Source: Fontivita pretiosa
Lineage (GTDB): Bacteria; Planctomycetota; Phycisphaerae; Tepidisphaerales; Tepidisphaeraceae
Reading direction: 5' to 3'
DNA length: 64,000 nucleotides
NCBI RefSeq assembly: GCF_050410795.1
Contig: NZ_CP191258.1
Coordinates: 3,100,001-3,164,000 of the forward strand
Shown: positions 35,250 to 43,331 of the stretch, piece by piece
Position numbering within the stretch: the first letter of the stretch is position 1
Layout: every line of letters begins with the position of its first letter
Notes under the pieces: model-generated
The model's database searches: none
Seen by the model: the letters and a program-made list of their open reading frames with translations, nothing else
Told to the model about the DNA's origin: nothing
Made by a program: the position numbers and the translations under genes

Positions 35250-37496
35250 TCAGGGTCGAGGCGCGGCCCGCCCGGGACGCGGGCGGGGACCCACCTGCCC
35301 GGGGTCGATGCCGCGAAAACCGATCTGCCCGGCGGGCGAGTCGTCGCTGACGGCAAAGTCAAACCGCTCCGCATCGCGCAATCGCGGATTCACCCCCAGC
35401 AGCGAATGACGATCCTGCCCGCATGCCTGCCACAGCTCCAGGGCTTTGGGCTGCGGATCGGCGGCAAGCTGGAACAACAGCGGCGAGCCGCCGACGCTGA
35501 AGCAGAGGTTCAAATCCGCCAGCAGATGTCCCCCGGCCGGATCGATCCCGTACCCCAGGTGATAGATCGGCTGCTGGCGTGTGATCAGCAGGTTCCGCTG
35601 AAGGGTCAGGCCTGGGCGATCGACCGGTCGTGTGATCGCCACCACAGCCTGCTGGCCGAACGCGAAGATGTTGTTGCGCACAATGTTCTCCCGCCCGTAG
35701 TGCTGATGAAAGGGGCTGTGGGAGACGCTGTGGGCGATGTTGTCTTCAATGACGATGTGAGAGCTTCCCTCGTCGGTGTAGATGCCCCAGCCGCCATAGT
35801 GGTATGCCCGCACATCGTGAACCAGATTGCCGACGATGCGTGTGCCCGGCTGCACGCCCAGGGTGTAGATTCCGCCCATGTCGCTCAGCCAGCCCTTGCC
35901 CAGGTCGTGGATGTGATTGTTTTCGATGAGGTTGTCTCGCGAGATGCTGGCGGCGAAGCCCCAGACCCATCCGACGCTGATGCCGGTGTAGTAGCCGTCG
36001 TGAATGTGGTTGTGGGCCAGCGTGTTGCCGAACGTGTGCCGCGCCAGGATTCCGCAGGCGCTGTGAAAGACCCGACCGTAATGGTGAATGTGGTTGTCGG
36101 TGATCAGGTTGTTGAACGTCCGGCGATGAGCAGGAGCGTCGGCGTCTGCGCCGGAAAGTTTGATTCCGCCGGCGCCGGCGTCGGCGATCTCGTTGCCGAT
36201 GATGCGATTGGCCGAGCAGCCCTCCAGCAGCTCGATTCCGTACCAGCCGATGTTGCGGATGGTGCAGTCTTCGATGCCGCAGTTTCGCGCGCCGCGAAGC
36301 TGGATGACTGCGGGGATGTTGTAGGCGGCCTGTCCGGCGGCGGCCTTGGGCTTTTGCTGCTCGGGCGGCGCGCCGGGAACGGCGGCATCGGTTCGGCGGT
36401 CCCAGTCAGTGTGCTGAAACGTGATGCCGACAAGGCGGATGAACTCCACGAATCGCCCCTCATCGGGCGCGCCTTCGAACTGGATCAACTGCGTAAGCTG
36501 CGGGATGACAACCTGGGTATTGTCCGGCGATTCGCCGGGCAGGGGAATGTAGTACAGCGTGCCATCGGAGCGATCCAGGTACCACTCGCCCGGCTCAGCC
36601 AGATGCTCCAGGACGTTGTCCAGGTAGTAGCGGGCCCATTTCACGCCCGACTCGTCGCGCAGCACGAACACGCTCTGGAGCGGCGAGCGGACCAGCCGGG
36701 TCTGCGGATCGAAGCTGGCCAGGGGCATCCGCTCTTCGATCCAGTAGTGCATGATGACGGCTTCGACGTCGGCCAGGTTCCTGAACGCCCGGACATCGCC
36801 GGGCGCGGCGACGAAGCCGAAGCTGCCGCGAAAGTGATCATCCTGAAGGGTGGCGCCGGGAACATCCTCGATCCACAGCCAGTTGGGAGCCTCGTTGGGA
36901 CCGGGCTTGGGCCAGCGGGCGCGCGGGCGGCGCTGGCCATCGACATAGAGGCTGCGAAAGTAGAAACTGCCGCTGGCCACGCGCGGGACGGTGCTGGTCC
37001 AGACCTCGCGATCATTTACCCGGGTGATTTTCCAGGGCCCCACGGCGCGTTGCCCACCAGTGAGGATGGGCTGCTCGCCCGGGAAGGCGGCGTACGTCAC
37101 CGGGCAGGAATCTTCCGGGGTGAACACGACCGGGGAGGCGATCGGGTAGCTGCCGCCACGAAGATAGACGCTGACGGGTCCGGCGAGCTGCGCGGAGTGT
37201 TTCAGCTCGCGGATGAGCCTGCGTGCGCGATCGAGGCTGGCCAGCGGGCCGTCGCTGCCGTCGGCGTTGGGTTCGGGCAGTCGCCCGCTCCAGTTGTCTC
37301 GGCCTCGTGTAGAGACGTAAAAGACCTGCACGTTTGGCGCGCTGGTGCCGGGAGCCATGCCGGTGGTGGTTGGGCTGGCGGGCTGTGCGTCGGCGGGGCC
37401 GGTGAGCGCGCTGGCCGCAAGCATCGCGATGATCGCCCACATCGCGCCGGCAGACAGCGGCGCACACCGCCCACGCCGCAACGGTACGCTGCCCAC
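35250..37496 (-). CDS. Secreted right-handed parallel beta-helix protein
   Basis: The 748-residue protein has a signal peptide (hydrophobic core MWAIIAMLAASALTG, cleavage near ADA-QP at residue 38). From about residue 55 it starts FYVSTRGRDNWSGRLPEPN, a typical opening of planctomycete pectate-lyase-like proteins, and later repeats short N-rich turns (NRIIGNEIADAGAGGIKL, NNLITDNHIHHYGR, NLIENNHIHDLGKG, GRENIVRNNIFAFG) that build the beta-helix coils. It probably binds or cleaves a polysaccharide outside the cytoplasm; no catalytic residues can be fixed. It stands alone, with its own terminator. Confidence 0.87.
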   Translation of the reverse strand: MGSVPLRRGRCAPLSAGAMWAIIAMLAASALTGPADAQPASPTTTGMAPGTSAPNVQVFYVSTRGRDNWSGRLPEPNADGSDGPLASLDRARRLIRELKHSAQLAGPVSVYLRGGSYPIASPVVFTPEDSCPVTYAAFPGEQPILTGGQRAVGPWKITRVNDREVWTSTVPRVASGSFYFRSLYVDGQRRPRARWPKPGPNEAPNWLWIEDVPGATLQDDHFRGSFGFVAAPGDVRAFRNLADVEAVIMHYWIEERMPLASFDPQTRLVRSPLQSVFVLRDESGVKWARYYLDNVLEHLAEPGEWYLDRSDGTLYYIPLPGESPDNTQVVIPQLTQLIQFEGAPDEGRFVEFIRLVGITFQHTDWDRRTDAAVPGAPPEQQKPKAAAGQAAYNIPAVIQLRGARNCGIEDCTIRNIGWYGIELLEGCSANRIIGNEIADAGAGGIKLSGADADAPAHRRTFNNLITDNHIHHYGRVFHSACGILARHTFGNTLAHNHIHDGYYTGISVGWVWGFAASISRDNLIENNHIHDLGKGWLSDMGGIYTLGVQPGTRIVGNLVHDVRAYHYGGWGIYTDEGSSHIVIEDNIAHSVSHSPFHQHYGRENIVRNNIFAFGQQAVVAITRPVDRPGLTLQRNLLITRQQPIYHLGYGIDPAGGHLLADLNLCFSVGGSPLLFQLAADPQPKALELWQACGQDRHSLLGVNPRLRDAERFDFAVSDDSPAGQIGFRGIDPGQVGPRPRPGRAAPRP

Positions 37497-37539
37497 TTCT
37501 CAGTCCCTCGTTCGAGAAACCGAGTATACCTGCGCACCG

Positions 37540-37926
37540 TCACATGTGATAGAAAAACTCCTCCTGCACGATCTTCCCGTCGCGGACGGTATAAAGCCCG
37601 GCCTCCTCGACGGTCATGCGCTGTCCGGCCATGGGTCCGGCCTTGGGGGTGATCTCGTATTTCATCGTGACGATGAACCGCTCGCCGTGGGGCCAGGGGC
37701 CCTGCACCTGTCCGCTGTGGATCGTGTGGTTCTGGAACCACCACTGGTTCTTTTGGCGAATGGCGTCGATGCCCTGCATGCGTGCGGGCATCTCAGGCGA
37801 GCCGTGGGTTTCGATGCTGACGATCGTGGGCGCATAAAGCTGCTCGATCGCCTCCAGGTTTCTGCCCTGGTTGCACAGCTCGACCAGTTGTCTGCCGATC
37901 TCGAAAGTGTCTGAGGCGCTGCTCAT
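37540..37926 (-). CDS. SnoaL-like (NTF2 fold) protein
   Basis: The 128-residue protein has the NTF2-like layout: helices in FEIGRQLVELCNQGRNLEAI, the segment LYAPTIVSIETHGSPEMPAR, a central helix GIDAIRQKNQWWFQNH and a curved sheet ending TVRDGKIVQEEFFY. It lacks a signal peptide. Members with this pattern are usually annotated as SnoaL-domain proteins of unknown substrate. It is unrelated in context to the SnoaL gene at 14762. The ATG at 37926 has a good upstream aggaagg. Confidence 0.82.
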   Translation of the reverse strand: MSSASDTFEIGRQLVELCNQGRNLEAIEQLYAPTIVSIETHGSPEMPARMQGIDAIRQKNQWWFQNHTIHSGQVQGPWPHGERFIVTMKYEITPKAGPMAGQRMTVEEAGLYTVRDGKIVQEEFFYHM

Positions 37927-38168
37927 GGTGGACCATCCTTCCTGTGGTCGGGGGTGTAGGAAGCTGTTTGAGAACCCAATGGTCGCGCGACGTGAAGGAC
38001 TGTAGTCCGCGTGCGGTCCGGGGTCATTCGGAATCTGCGCAAATTTGATTGTTCAGCGGTGAACAAACTCGCTGCGACGATTCGGCGGTTGCACGAGAGG
38101 CCGCGGGTGAGGATGATGGGAGCCTGCTCGACGAAGATTCAACGGCTTTGGGGGGAAGGAGACGAGCG

Positions 38169-38483
38169 ATGAACCAAATCAAGCGGTTTGGGGCGGTGTT
38201 GCTGGCCGCAGCGCTGACGCTGGGCGGCTGCGAGATGTTCGACAAGGACCGACACGACAAGAACGACGAGGGAACCAAAGAAGAACGGATCGAAGTCTCG
38301 GCGTTGCCGGCCAATGTCCGGGCGGCGTTTGACAAGGCATACCCCGGCGCGACGATCAAGAAGGCAGAGAAGGAGACCTACGCCGACGGCACCATCCACT
38401 ATGAGATCGAGTTTGCCGCGAAGGATGGCACCCGCGGCGAGGTGGAAATCGACGCCGCCGGCGAAGTGCTGCCGGAGCATTAG
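38169..38483 (+). CDS. PepSY-like lipoprotein
   Basis: The 104-residue protein begins with a signal peptide ending in the lipobox LGGC (Cys21), so it is lipid-anchored. After an acidic/basic linker (FDKDRHDKNDEGTKEER) it has one PepSY-like unit: VSALPANVRAAFDKAYPGAT, then KAEKETYADGTIHYEIEFAA and GEVEIDAAGEVL. Such units are thought to bind or inhibit proteins, including peptidases, in the envelope. The start at 38169 is supported by aaggag seven bases upstream. It stands before the ThuA-like gene with 110 bases between. Confidence 0.85.
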   Translation: MNQIKRFGAVLLAAALTLGGCEMFDKDRHDKNDEGTKEERIEVSALPANVRAAFDKAYPGATIKKAEKETYADGTIHYEIEFAAKDGTRGEVEIDAAGEVLPEH

Positions 38484-38593
38484 CGGATCACGCGCCGACA
38501 AAGTGAAAAGGCGATGAGTGTGCACATCGGGTGGGTGCCTGCTTGTGTCGCCCATGCGCCTTGTCGCCTTGTCAGGATTTCAAGGAGACTGTT

Positions 38594-39250
38594 GTGTTGC
38601 GCAAAGCGTTGATCGTCTGGGGCGGATGGGATGGGCATCAACCCGAGCAGGTGGCCCAGATTTTTCGGCGCGTGTTGACGGAAGAAAACTTCCAGGTCGA
38701 AGTCCGCGATACACTGGATGCGTTTCTGGATGCCGAAAAGCTCATGGGTCTGAGCCTCATCGTGCCGGTGTGGACGATGGGCAAGATCAGCAACGAACAG
38801 GCGCGGCCGGTGTTCGAGGCGGTCAAGAGCGGCGTGGGGATTGCCGGCTGTCACGGCGGGATGTGCGATGCCTTTCGCGAGAACACGGAGTGGCAGTTCA
38901 TGACCGGCGGGCAGTGGGTGGCGCATCCGGGCAACGACGGCACGCGCTACACGGTGAAGATCGGTCCGACCCCCAGCCCCATCACCCAGGGCATCAGAGA
39001 TTTCGAGGTGTGCAGCGAGCAGTATTACATGCACGTGGATCCGGCGGTGAAGGTGCTGGCTACGACGCGTTTCCCGGTGGCCGACGGTCCGCACGCCGCC
39101 AACGGCCCTGTGGACATGCCCGTGGTCTGGACGAAGCTGTACGGCAAGGGTCGAGTCTTCTATGACTCGCTGGGTCACCATGCGGACATCGTGGAATCCG
39201 AGCCGAATCTGACGATCATGCGGCGTGGTTTTCTGTGGGCCGCCCGCTAG
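38594..39250 (+). CDS. ThuA-like (glutamine-amidotransferase-fold) protein
   Basis: The 218-residue protein has the ThuA-like fold pattern: RKALIVWGGWDGHQPEQV at the start, SLIVPVWTMGKISNEQARPV, then GIAGCHGGMCDAFRENTEWQ in the place of the nucleophile elbow and TKLYGKGRVFYDSLGHHADI near the end. ThuA proteins take part in sugar (for example trehalose) utilisation, but the precise reaction is unclear. There is no ATG; a GTG at 38594 is used because aaggag lies six bases before it, with a TTG directly following as an alternative. Confidence 0.82.
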   Translation: MLRKALIVWGGWDGHQPEQVAQIFRRVLTEENFQVEVRDTLDAFLDAEKLMGLSLIVPVWTMGKISNEQARPVFEAVKSGVGIAGCHGGMCDAFRENTEWQFMTGGQWVAHPGNDGTRYTVKIGPTPSPITQGIRDFEVCSEQYYMHVDPAVKVLATTRFPVADGPHAANGPVDMPVVWTKLYGKGRVFYDSLGHHADIVESEPNLTIMRRGFLWAAR

Positions 39251-39556
39251 TCGTGGCAGGCGAGCCGCTCGAGGGTGATAACCTGCGCAAGCCGCTTGCG
39301 GCTGGTGGCGGGATGTGTTCGGCTGCCCGGCCTCAGCGGCGTCCTGCCAGACTGGCAGCGGGCGGATGCCGCGGATCAAGGTTTGGCAGTGTCGCCCGCG
39401 GCGGCAGGGGGAGGGTCCATGGGGGGAAGTGGTTGTAACTTACTGATGAATAACTATTTGCTGACGCAGCCGCTTGCTGGATCCGTCGCCGCGTCACGGG
39501 CACGATGATTGTTATGGTGCTGGCGGTGGTGCCGCTTGGTCTGGCGGCGGTGGTGT
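39251..39556. other. Intergenic stretch before the receiver-groESL unit
   Basis: This 306-base stretch contains no supported gene. A small hairpin, agccgcttgcggct, lies near 39291 after the ThuA-like gene. The promoter of the downstream stress unit should lie here, but I find no CIRCE element and no strong sigma70 or sigma32 match. Confidence 0.4.
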
Positions 39557-39982
39557 ATGTCTGCCACGACGACGACAACCAACCCGGCCAATCGGCTGAC
39601 CGTTCTGCTGGCCAACGAACAGGAAGACTGGCATCAGACGGTCCGTCAGCTCCTGGAACCCCAGGGAGTGCAGACGGTCTCGGCGCGCAGCGGGCGCGAG
39701 GCGCTGAACCTGATCCAGACCCGCCCGATCCACGTGGCGGTGCTGGACTACAACCTGCACGGCCTGGGCGGGATGCAGGTGGTGCGGCTGATGCGCGAGA
39801 TGCGGCACGCGCCGCCGGCCATCCTGCTGGCGCCGCAGCTCACCACGCACCTGCTGCACGAGGCGCTGGGCATGCACGTGTTCAGCGTGCTGTCCAAGCC
39901 CGTGGACTTCAACGTGCTGCTGGACACCCTGGCGCGCGTACTGCGCCGACATTACGAAGGCCGCTGGCCCTCGTACTCTTGA
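39557..39982 (+). CDS. Stand-alone receiver-domain response regulator, atypical acidic site
   Basis: The 141-residue protein is one CheY-like receiver: TVLLANEQEDW (beta1), the phosphoacceptor Asp64 in VAVLDYNLHG and the Lys of VLSKPVDF. The acidic pair that normally follows beta1 reads Asn-Glu and the usual Thr/Ser of beta4 is Ala (AILLAPQ), so phosphorylation may be weakened. No output domain is present. The ATG at 39557 removes an unlikely Trp/Arg-rich extension. groES starts 68 bases downstream in the same direction. Confidence 0.8.
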   Translation: MSATTTTTNPANRLTVLLANEQEDWHQTVRQLLEPQGVQTVSARSGREALNLIQTRPIHVAVLDYNLHGLGGMQVVRLMREMRHAPPAILLAPQLTTHLLHEALGMHVFSVLSKPVDFNVLLDTLARVLRRHYEGRWPSYS

Positions 39983-40050
39983 CCGACGAAAACACAGGTA
40001 ACGAGTCGTTCAGAACTCGAATCAAAGCCCCTGAAAGGAGTAACAGTATC

Positions 40051-40341
40051 ATGGCCAAGCTTCGTCCTCTCGGCGACAAGATTCTGGTCAAGCGAGTGGA
40101 AGCTGAATCCAAGACCAAAAGCGGCATCGTGTTGCCCGACACCGCCAAGGAGAAGCCCAAACGCGGCAAGGTGCTGGCGGTGGGCGAGGGCAAGCGGCTG
40201 GAAAACGGCGAACGCGCCCCCCTGTCAGTGAAAAAGGGTGATGAGGTGATCTTCGCCAGCTACGCCGGCACGGAAATCAAACTCGACGGCGAAGAGCTGA
40301 TGATCATGAGCGAAGACGACGTGCTGGCGGTGGTGGAGTAA
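40051..40341 (+). CDS. groES: Co-chaperonin GroES
   Basis: GroES caps the GroEL barrel. The 96-residue protein is complete: LRPLGDKILVKRVEAESKT at the start, the mobile loop TKSGIVLPD, then VLAVGEGKRLENGERAPLSV, DEVIFASYAGTEIKLDGEEL and the closing DDVLAVVE. The ribosome-binding site aaggag is optimally placed. No CIRCE repeat (TTAGCACTC) lies upstream, so control is not by a recognisable HrcA site. A short palindrome, cgagt-n8-actcg, is present at 40002-40019. Confidence 0.97.
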   Translation: MAKLRPLGDKILVKRVEAESKTKSGIVLPDTAKEKPKRGKVLAVGEGKRLENGERAPLSVKKGDEVIFASYAGTEIKLDGEELMIMSEDDVLAVVE

Positions 40342-40446
40342 CGGCAAACGATCCACCAGGGCCCGAACAAGCCTCGGACAGTTGAATCAACCGCGTGGTG
40401 AGTTGACCTGGTGGTGCAGTTCCAAACGTGAATCAGGAGAATCCCA

Positions 40447-42081
40447 ATGGCTGCTAAACGAATCGCCTTTGACCAGGAAGCTCGCGAGGCCATCCTTCGC
40501 GGGGTCCGCAAGCTGGCCAAGGCTGTGAAGGTGACACTTGGTCCGAGCGGGCGGAACGTGGTGCTGGAAAAGTCGTTCGGCTCGCCGACGGTGACCAAGG
40601 ACGGCGTGACCGTCGCCAAAGAGATCGAACTGGAAGATTCCTACGAAAACATGGGGGCGCAAATGGTCAAGGAGGTCGCCGAGAAGACGTCCAAAGTCGC
40701 CGGCGACGGCACGACCACCGCCACGATCTACGCCGAGGCGATTTACTCCGAAGGGCTGAAGAACGTCGGCAGCGGCGCCAACGCCAATCAGATCCAGCGC
40801 GGCATTCAAATGGCCGTTGAGGCGATCGTCGAGGAGCTGAACCGCATGAGCAAAAAGGTCGAAAGCTCCAGGGAGATCGCCCAGGTCGGCGCCAGCTCGG
40901 CCAATCAGGATGAGCAGATCGGCAAGATGATCGCCGACGCGATGGAGAAAGTCGGCAAGGACGGGGTGATCACCGTCGAGGAGGGCAAGAGCCTGGAGAC
41001 CACGATCGAGCTGGTCGAAGGGATGCAGTTCGACAAGGGGTACCTCAGCCCGCACTTCGTCACCGATTTGCAGACGATGGAAGCGGTGCTGGAGGACGCG
41101 TACATCCTCATCCATGAAAAGAAGATCAGTTCCGCCCGCGACCTGGTGCCGATCCTGACCAGGGTTGCCGAAGCCGGCAAGCCGCTGCTGATTATCGCCG
41201 AGGACGTCGAAGGCGAGGCGTTGGCCACGCTGGTGGTCAACAAGCTGCGCGGCACGCTCAAGGTCGCCGCCGTCAAGGCGCCCGGCTTTGGCGATCGCCG
41301 CAAGGCCATGCTCGAGGACATTGCGATCCTTACCGGCGGCACGGCGCTGTTCGAGGAACTGGGCATCAAGCTCGAAAACGTCGAGCTGAACCAGCTTGGC
41401 CGCGCCAAGAAGATCAAGATCGACAAGGACAACACCACGATCATCGAAGGCGCCGGCGACGAGAAGGCGATCAAGGGTCGCATCGAAGCCATCAAGCGCG
41501 AGATCGACATCACCACCAGCGACTACGACCGTGAAAAGCTCCAGGAGCGGCTGGCCAAGCTTTCAGGCGGCGTGGCGGTGATCAAGGTGGGCGCGGCGAC
41601 CGAAGTGGCGATGAAGGAGAAGAAGGCCAGAGTCGAGGACGCGCTTCACGCCTGCCGCGCCGCCATCGAGGAAGGCATTCTGCCCGGCGGGGGCGTGGCG
41701 GTCATCCGCGCGGCGCAGAAGGTGCTCGACGGCGTGCGCAAGAAGGCCGTCAACGACGATCAGCAGATCGGCATCGACATCGTCCGTCGGGCCATCGAGG
41801 CGCCGATCAAGCAGATTGCCGAGAACGCTGGCGTGGACGGCTCGATCGTCGCGCAGAAGGTCAAGGAATCCAAGGAGCTCAATTTCGGGTACAACGCCTT
41901 GACGCACGAGTACGGCGATCTGGTGAAGATGGGCGTGATTGTTCCGACCAAGGTCGAGCGGATCGCGCTTCAGAACGCCGCGTCGATCGCGTCTCTGCTG
42001 CTCACCACCGAAGCGGTGGTCAGCGAGATCAAGGAAGAAAAGCCCGAGCCTGCCGGCGCGCCCGGCGGCGGGATGTATTGA
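40447..42081 (+). CDS. groEL: Chaperonin GroEL
   Basis: GroEL is the barrel chaperonin that folds proteins with ATP. The 544-residue protein is full length, with KVTLGPSGRNVVLEKSFGSP, VAGDGTTTATIYAEAI (ATP site), VITVEEGKSLETTIELVEGM, GFGDRRKAMLEDIA and the C-terminal GGGMY (the usual GGM-type tail shortened to one unit). It follows groES by 105 bases, and a strong terminator stands 33 bases after its stop. Confidence 0.98.
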   Translation: MAAKRIAFDQEAREAILRGVRKLAKAVKVTLGPSGRNVVLEKSFGSPTVTKDGVTVAKEIELEDSYENMGAQMVKEVAEKTSKVAGDGTTTATIYAEAIYSEGLKNVGSGANANQIQRGIQMAVEAIVEELNRMSKKVESSREIAQVGASSANQDEQIGKMIADAMEKVGKDGVITVEEGKSLETTIELVEGMQFDKGYLSPHFVTDLQTMEAVLEDAYILIHEKKISSARDLVPILTRVAEAGKPLLIIAEDVEGEALATLVVNKLRGTLKVAAVKAPGFGDRRKAMLEDIAILTGGTALFEELGIKLENVELNQLGRAKKIKIDKDNTTIIEGAGDEKAIKGRIEAIKREIDITTSDYDREKLQERLAKLSGGVAVIKVGAATEVAMKEKKARVEDALHACRAAIEEGILPGGGVAVIRAAQKVLDGVRKKAVNDDQQIGIDIVRRAIEAPIKQIAENAGVDGSIVAQKVKESKELNFGYNALTHEYGDLVKMGVIVPTKVERIALQNAASIASLLLTTEAVVSEIKEEKPEPAGAPGGGMY

Positions 42082-42114
42082 TCCGGCGCAACCGGAACTC
42101 GATACTTCTTCAAT

Positions 42115-42163
42115 AAGCCCTGGGAAAGCATTCCCCCTAGGAAAGCATTCCCGGGGCTTTGTT
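42115..42163 (+). terminator. Rho-independent terminator of groESL
   Basis: AAGCCCTGGGAA (42115-42126) and TTCCCGGGGCTT (42148-42159) pair over 12 positions with one G-U wobble, followed by a T-rich end. The loop contains a second copy of the ggaaagcattccc unit, so an alternative inner pairing is possible. Confidence 0.8.
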
Positions 42164-42227
42164 CTGCGCGCCCATGACGTTCCCTGCCGAGTGACGCCGT
42201 GTACGCTGTCGCTTATCATTGCACGCG

Positions 42228-43331
42228 ATGTTCGTCGATGAAGCAGTGATCCACGTCAAGGCCGGGGACGGCGGGGACGGGTGCGTCTCGTTCCGGCGGG
42301 AAAAGTACGTGCCCAAGGGCGGACCCGATGGCGGAGACGGGGGCGACGGCGGGTCGGTCATCTTCGTGGCCGATCCCAACAAAAACACCCTGATGGACTT
42401 TGCCGGACGACATCACTGGAAGGCGCAGCGCGGGCAGGCGGGCATGGGCAAGAAGATGGCGGGCAAGGCCGGGGAAGACCTGATCATCCCCGTGCCCCCG
42501 GGGACGCTGATCTATGACCTGGATCAGGGGATCCTGCTGGCGGACCTGGACGCGCCGGGCAAGCGCGCGGTGGTGGCGCGGGGCGGCAGGGGGGGGCGTG
42601 GCAACTGGCATTTCAAGTCCCCCACCAACCAGGCGCCCCGGTATGCCGAGCCGGGCGAGCCGGGGCAGGAGCGAAACCTGCGACTGGTGCTCAAGCTCAT
42701 CGCCGACGTGGGTCTGGTGGGCATGCCCAACGCCGGCAAAAGCACCCTGCTGAGCGTCGTCTCCGCCGCCAGACCCAAAATCGCCGACTATCCGTTCACC
42801 ACCCTCCAGCCGCAGCTTGGCATCGCCGAGCTCAGCGGCGACCGGCGGATCGTGATCGCCGACATTCCCGGATTGATCGAAGGCGCGCGCCACGGTGCCG
42901 GCCTGGGACATGCGTTCCTCCGTCACATCGAACGCACCAAGATCATCGTGCATCTGATCGATCTGTATCCGATGGATGGCTCGGATCCGGCGGAAAACTA
43001 CCGCAAGATCCGCCGCGAGCTGGAAGCCTTCAGTCCGGAACTTGCCCGCAAGCGTGAGCTGGTCGTGGCTAACAAGATCGATCTGGCCACGGATGATACC
43101 GCGATCACCAAGCTTCAGAACGATCTGCCGGATGTGGAGATCATGACGATTTCAGCGGCCACCCGACAGGGCGTGGACAATCTGCTGGAAGAGTTGTGGC
43201 GGATGCTGCACGAACCGCCGGAATCATCGCAGACATCATCGGCGGATCAGGCGGGGCGCGGCGGCGATGAGAGCGGCGGCGCCGAGCAGCAGGATCGCGC
43301 CGCCACTGAGCGTCAGCCCCAGCGCAATTGA
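42228..43331 (+). CDS. obg: GTPase Obg/CgtA
   Basis: Obg is an essential GTPase that helps assemble the large ribosomal subunit. The 367-residue protein has the glycine-rich Obg fold at 1-157 (VDEAVIHVKAGDGGDGCVSF) and the G domain with GMPNAGKST at 165-173 (G1), DIPG at 212-215 (G3) and NKID at 282-285 (G4). The C-terminal extension after about residue 330 is polar and Gln/Arg-rich. The ATG at 42228 is used rather than the TTG three codons before. The last 96 bases overlap the 3' end of the convergent YfhO-like gene. Confidence 0.96.
   Translation: MFVDEAVIHVKAGDGGDGCVSFRREKYVPKGGPDGGDGGDGGSVIFVADPNKNTLMDFAGRHHWKAQRGQAGMGKKMAGKAGEDLIIPVPPGTLIYDLDQGILLADLDAPGKRAVVARGGRGGRGNWHFKSPTNQAPRYAEPGEPGQERNLRLVLKLIADVGLVGMPNAGKSTLLSVVSAARPKIADYPFTTLQPQLGIAELSGDRRIVIADIPGLIEGARHGAGLGHAFLRHIERTKIIVHLIDLYPMDGSDPAENYRKIRRELEAFSPELARKRELVVANKIDLATDDTAITKLQNDLPDVEIMTISAATRQGVDNLLEELWRMLHEPPESSQTSSADQAGRGGDESGGAEQQDRAATERQPQRN

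Noticed and set aside
39983..40050. CIRCE/HrcA operator before groES
   Set aside because: The TTAGCACTC inverted repeat is absent; only a weak five-base palindrome is present.
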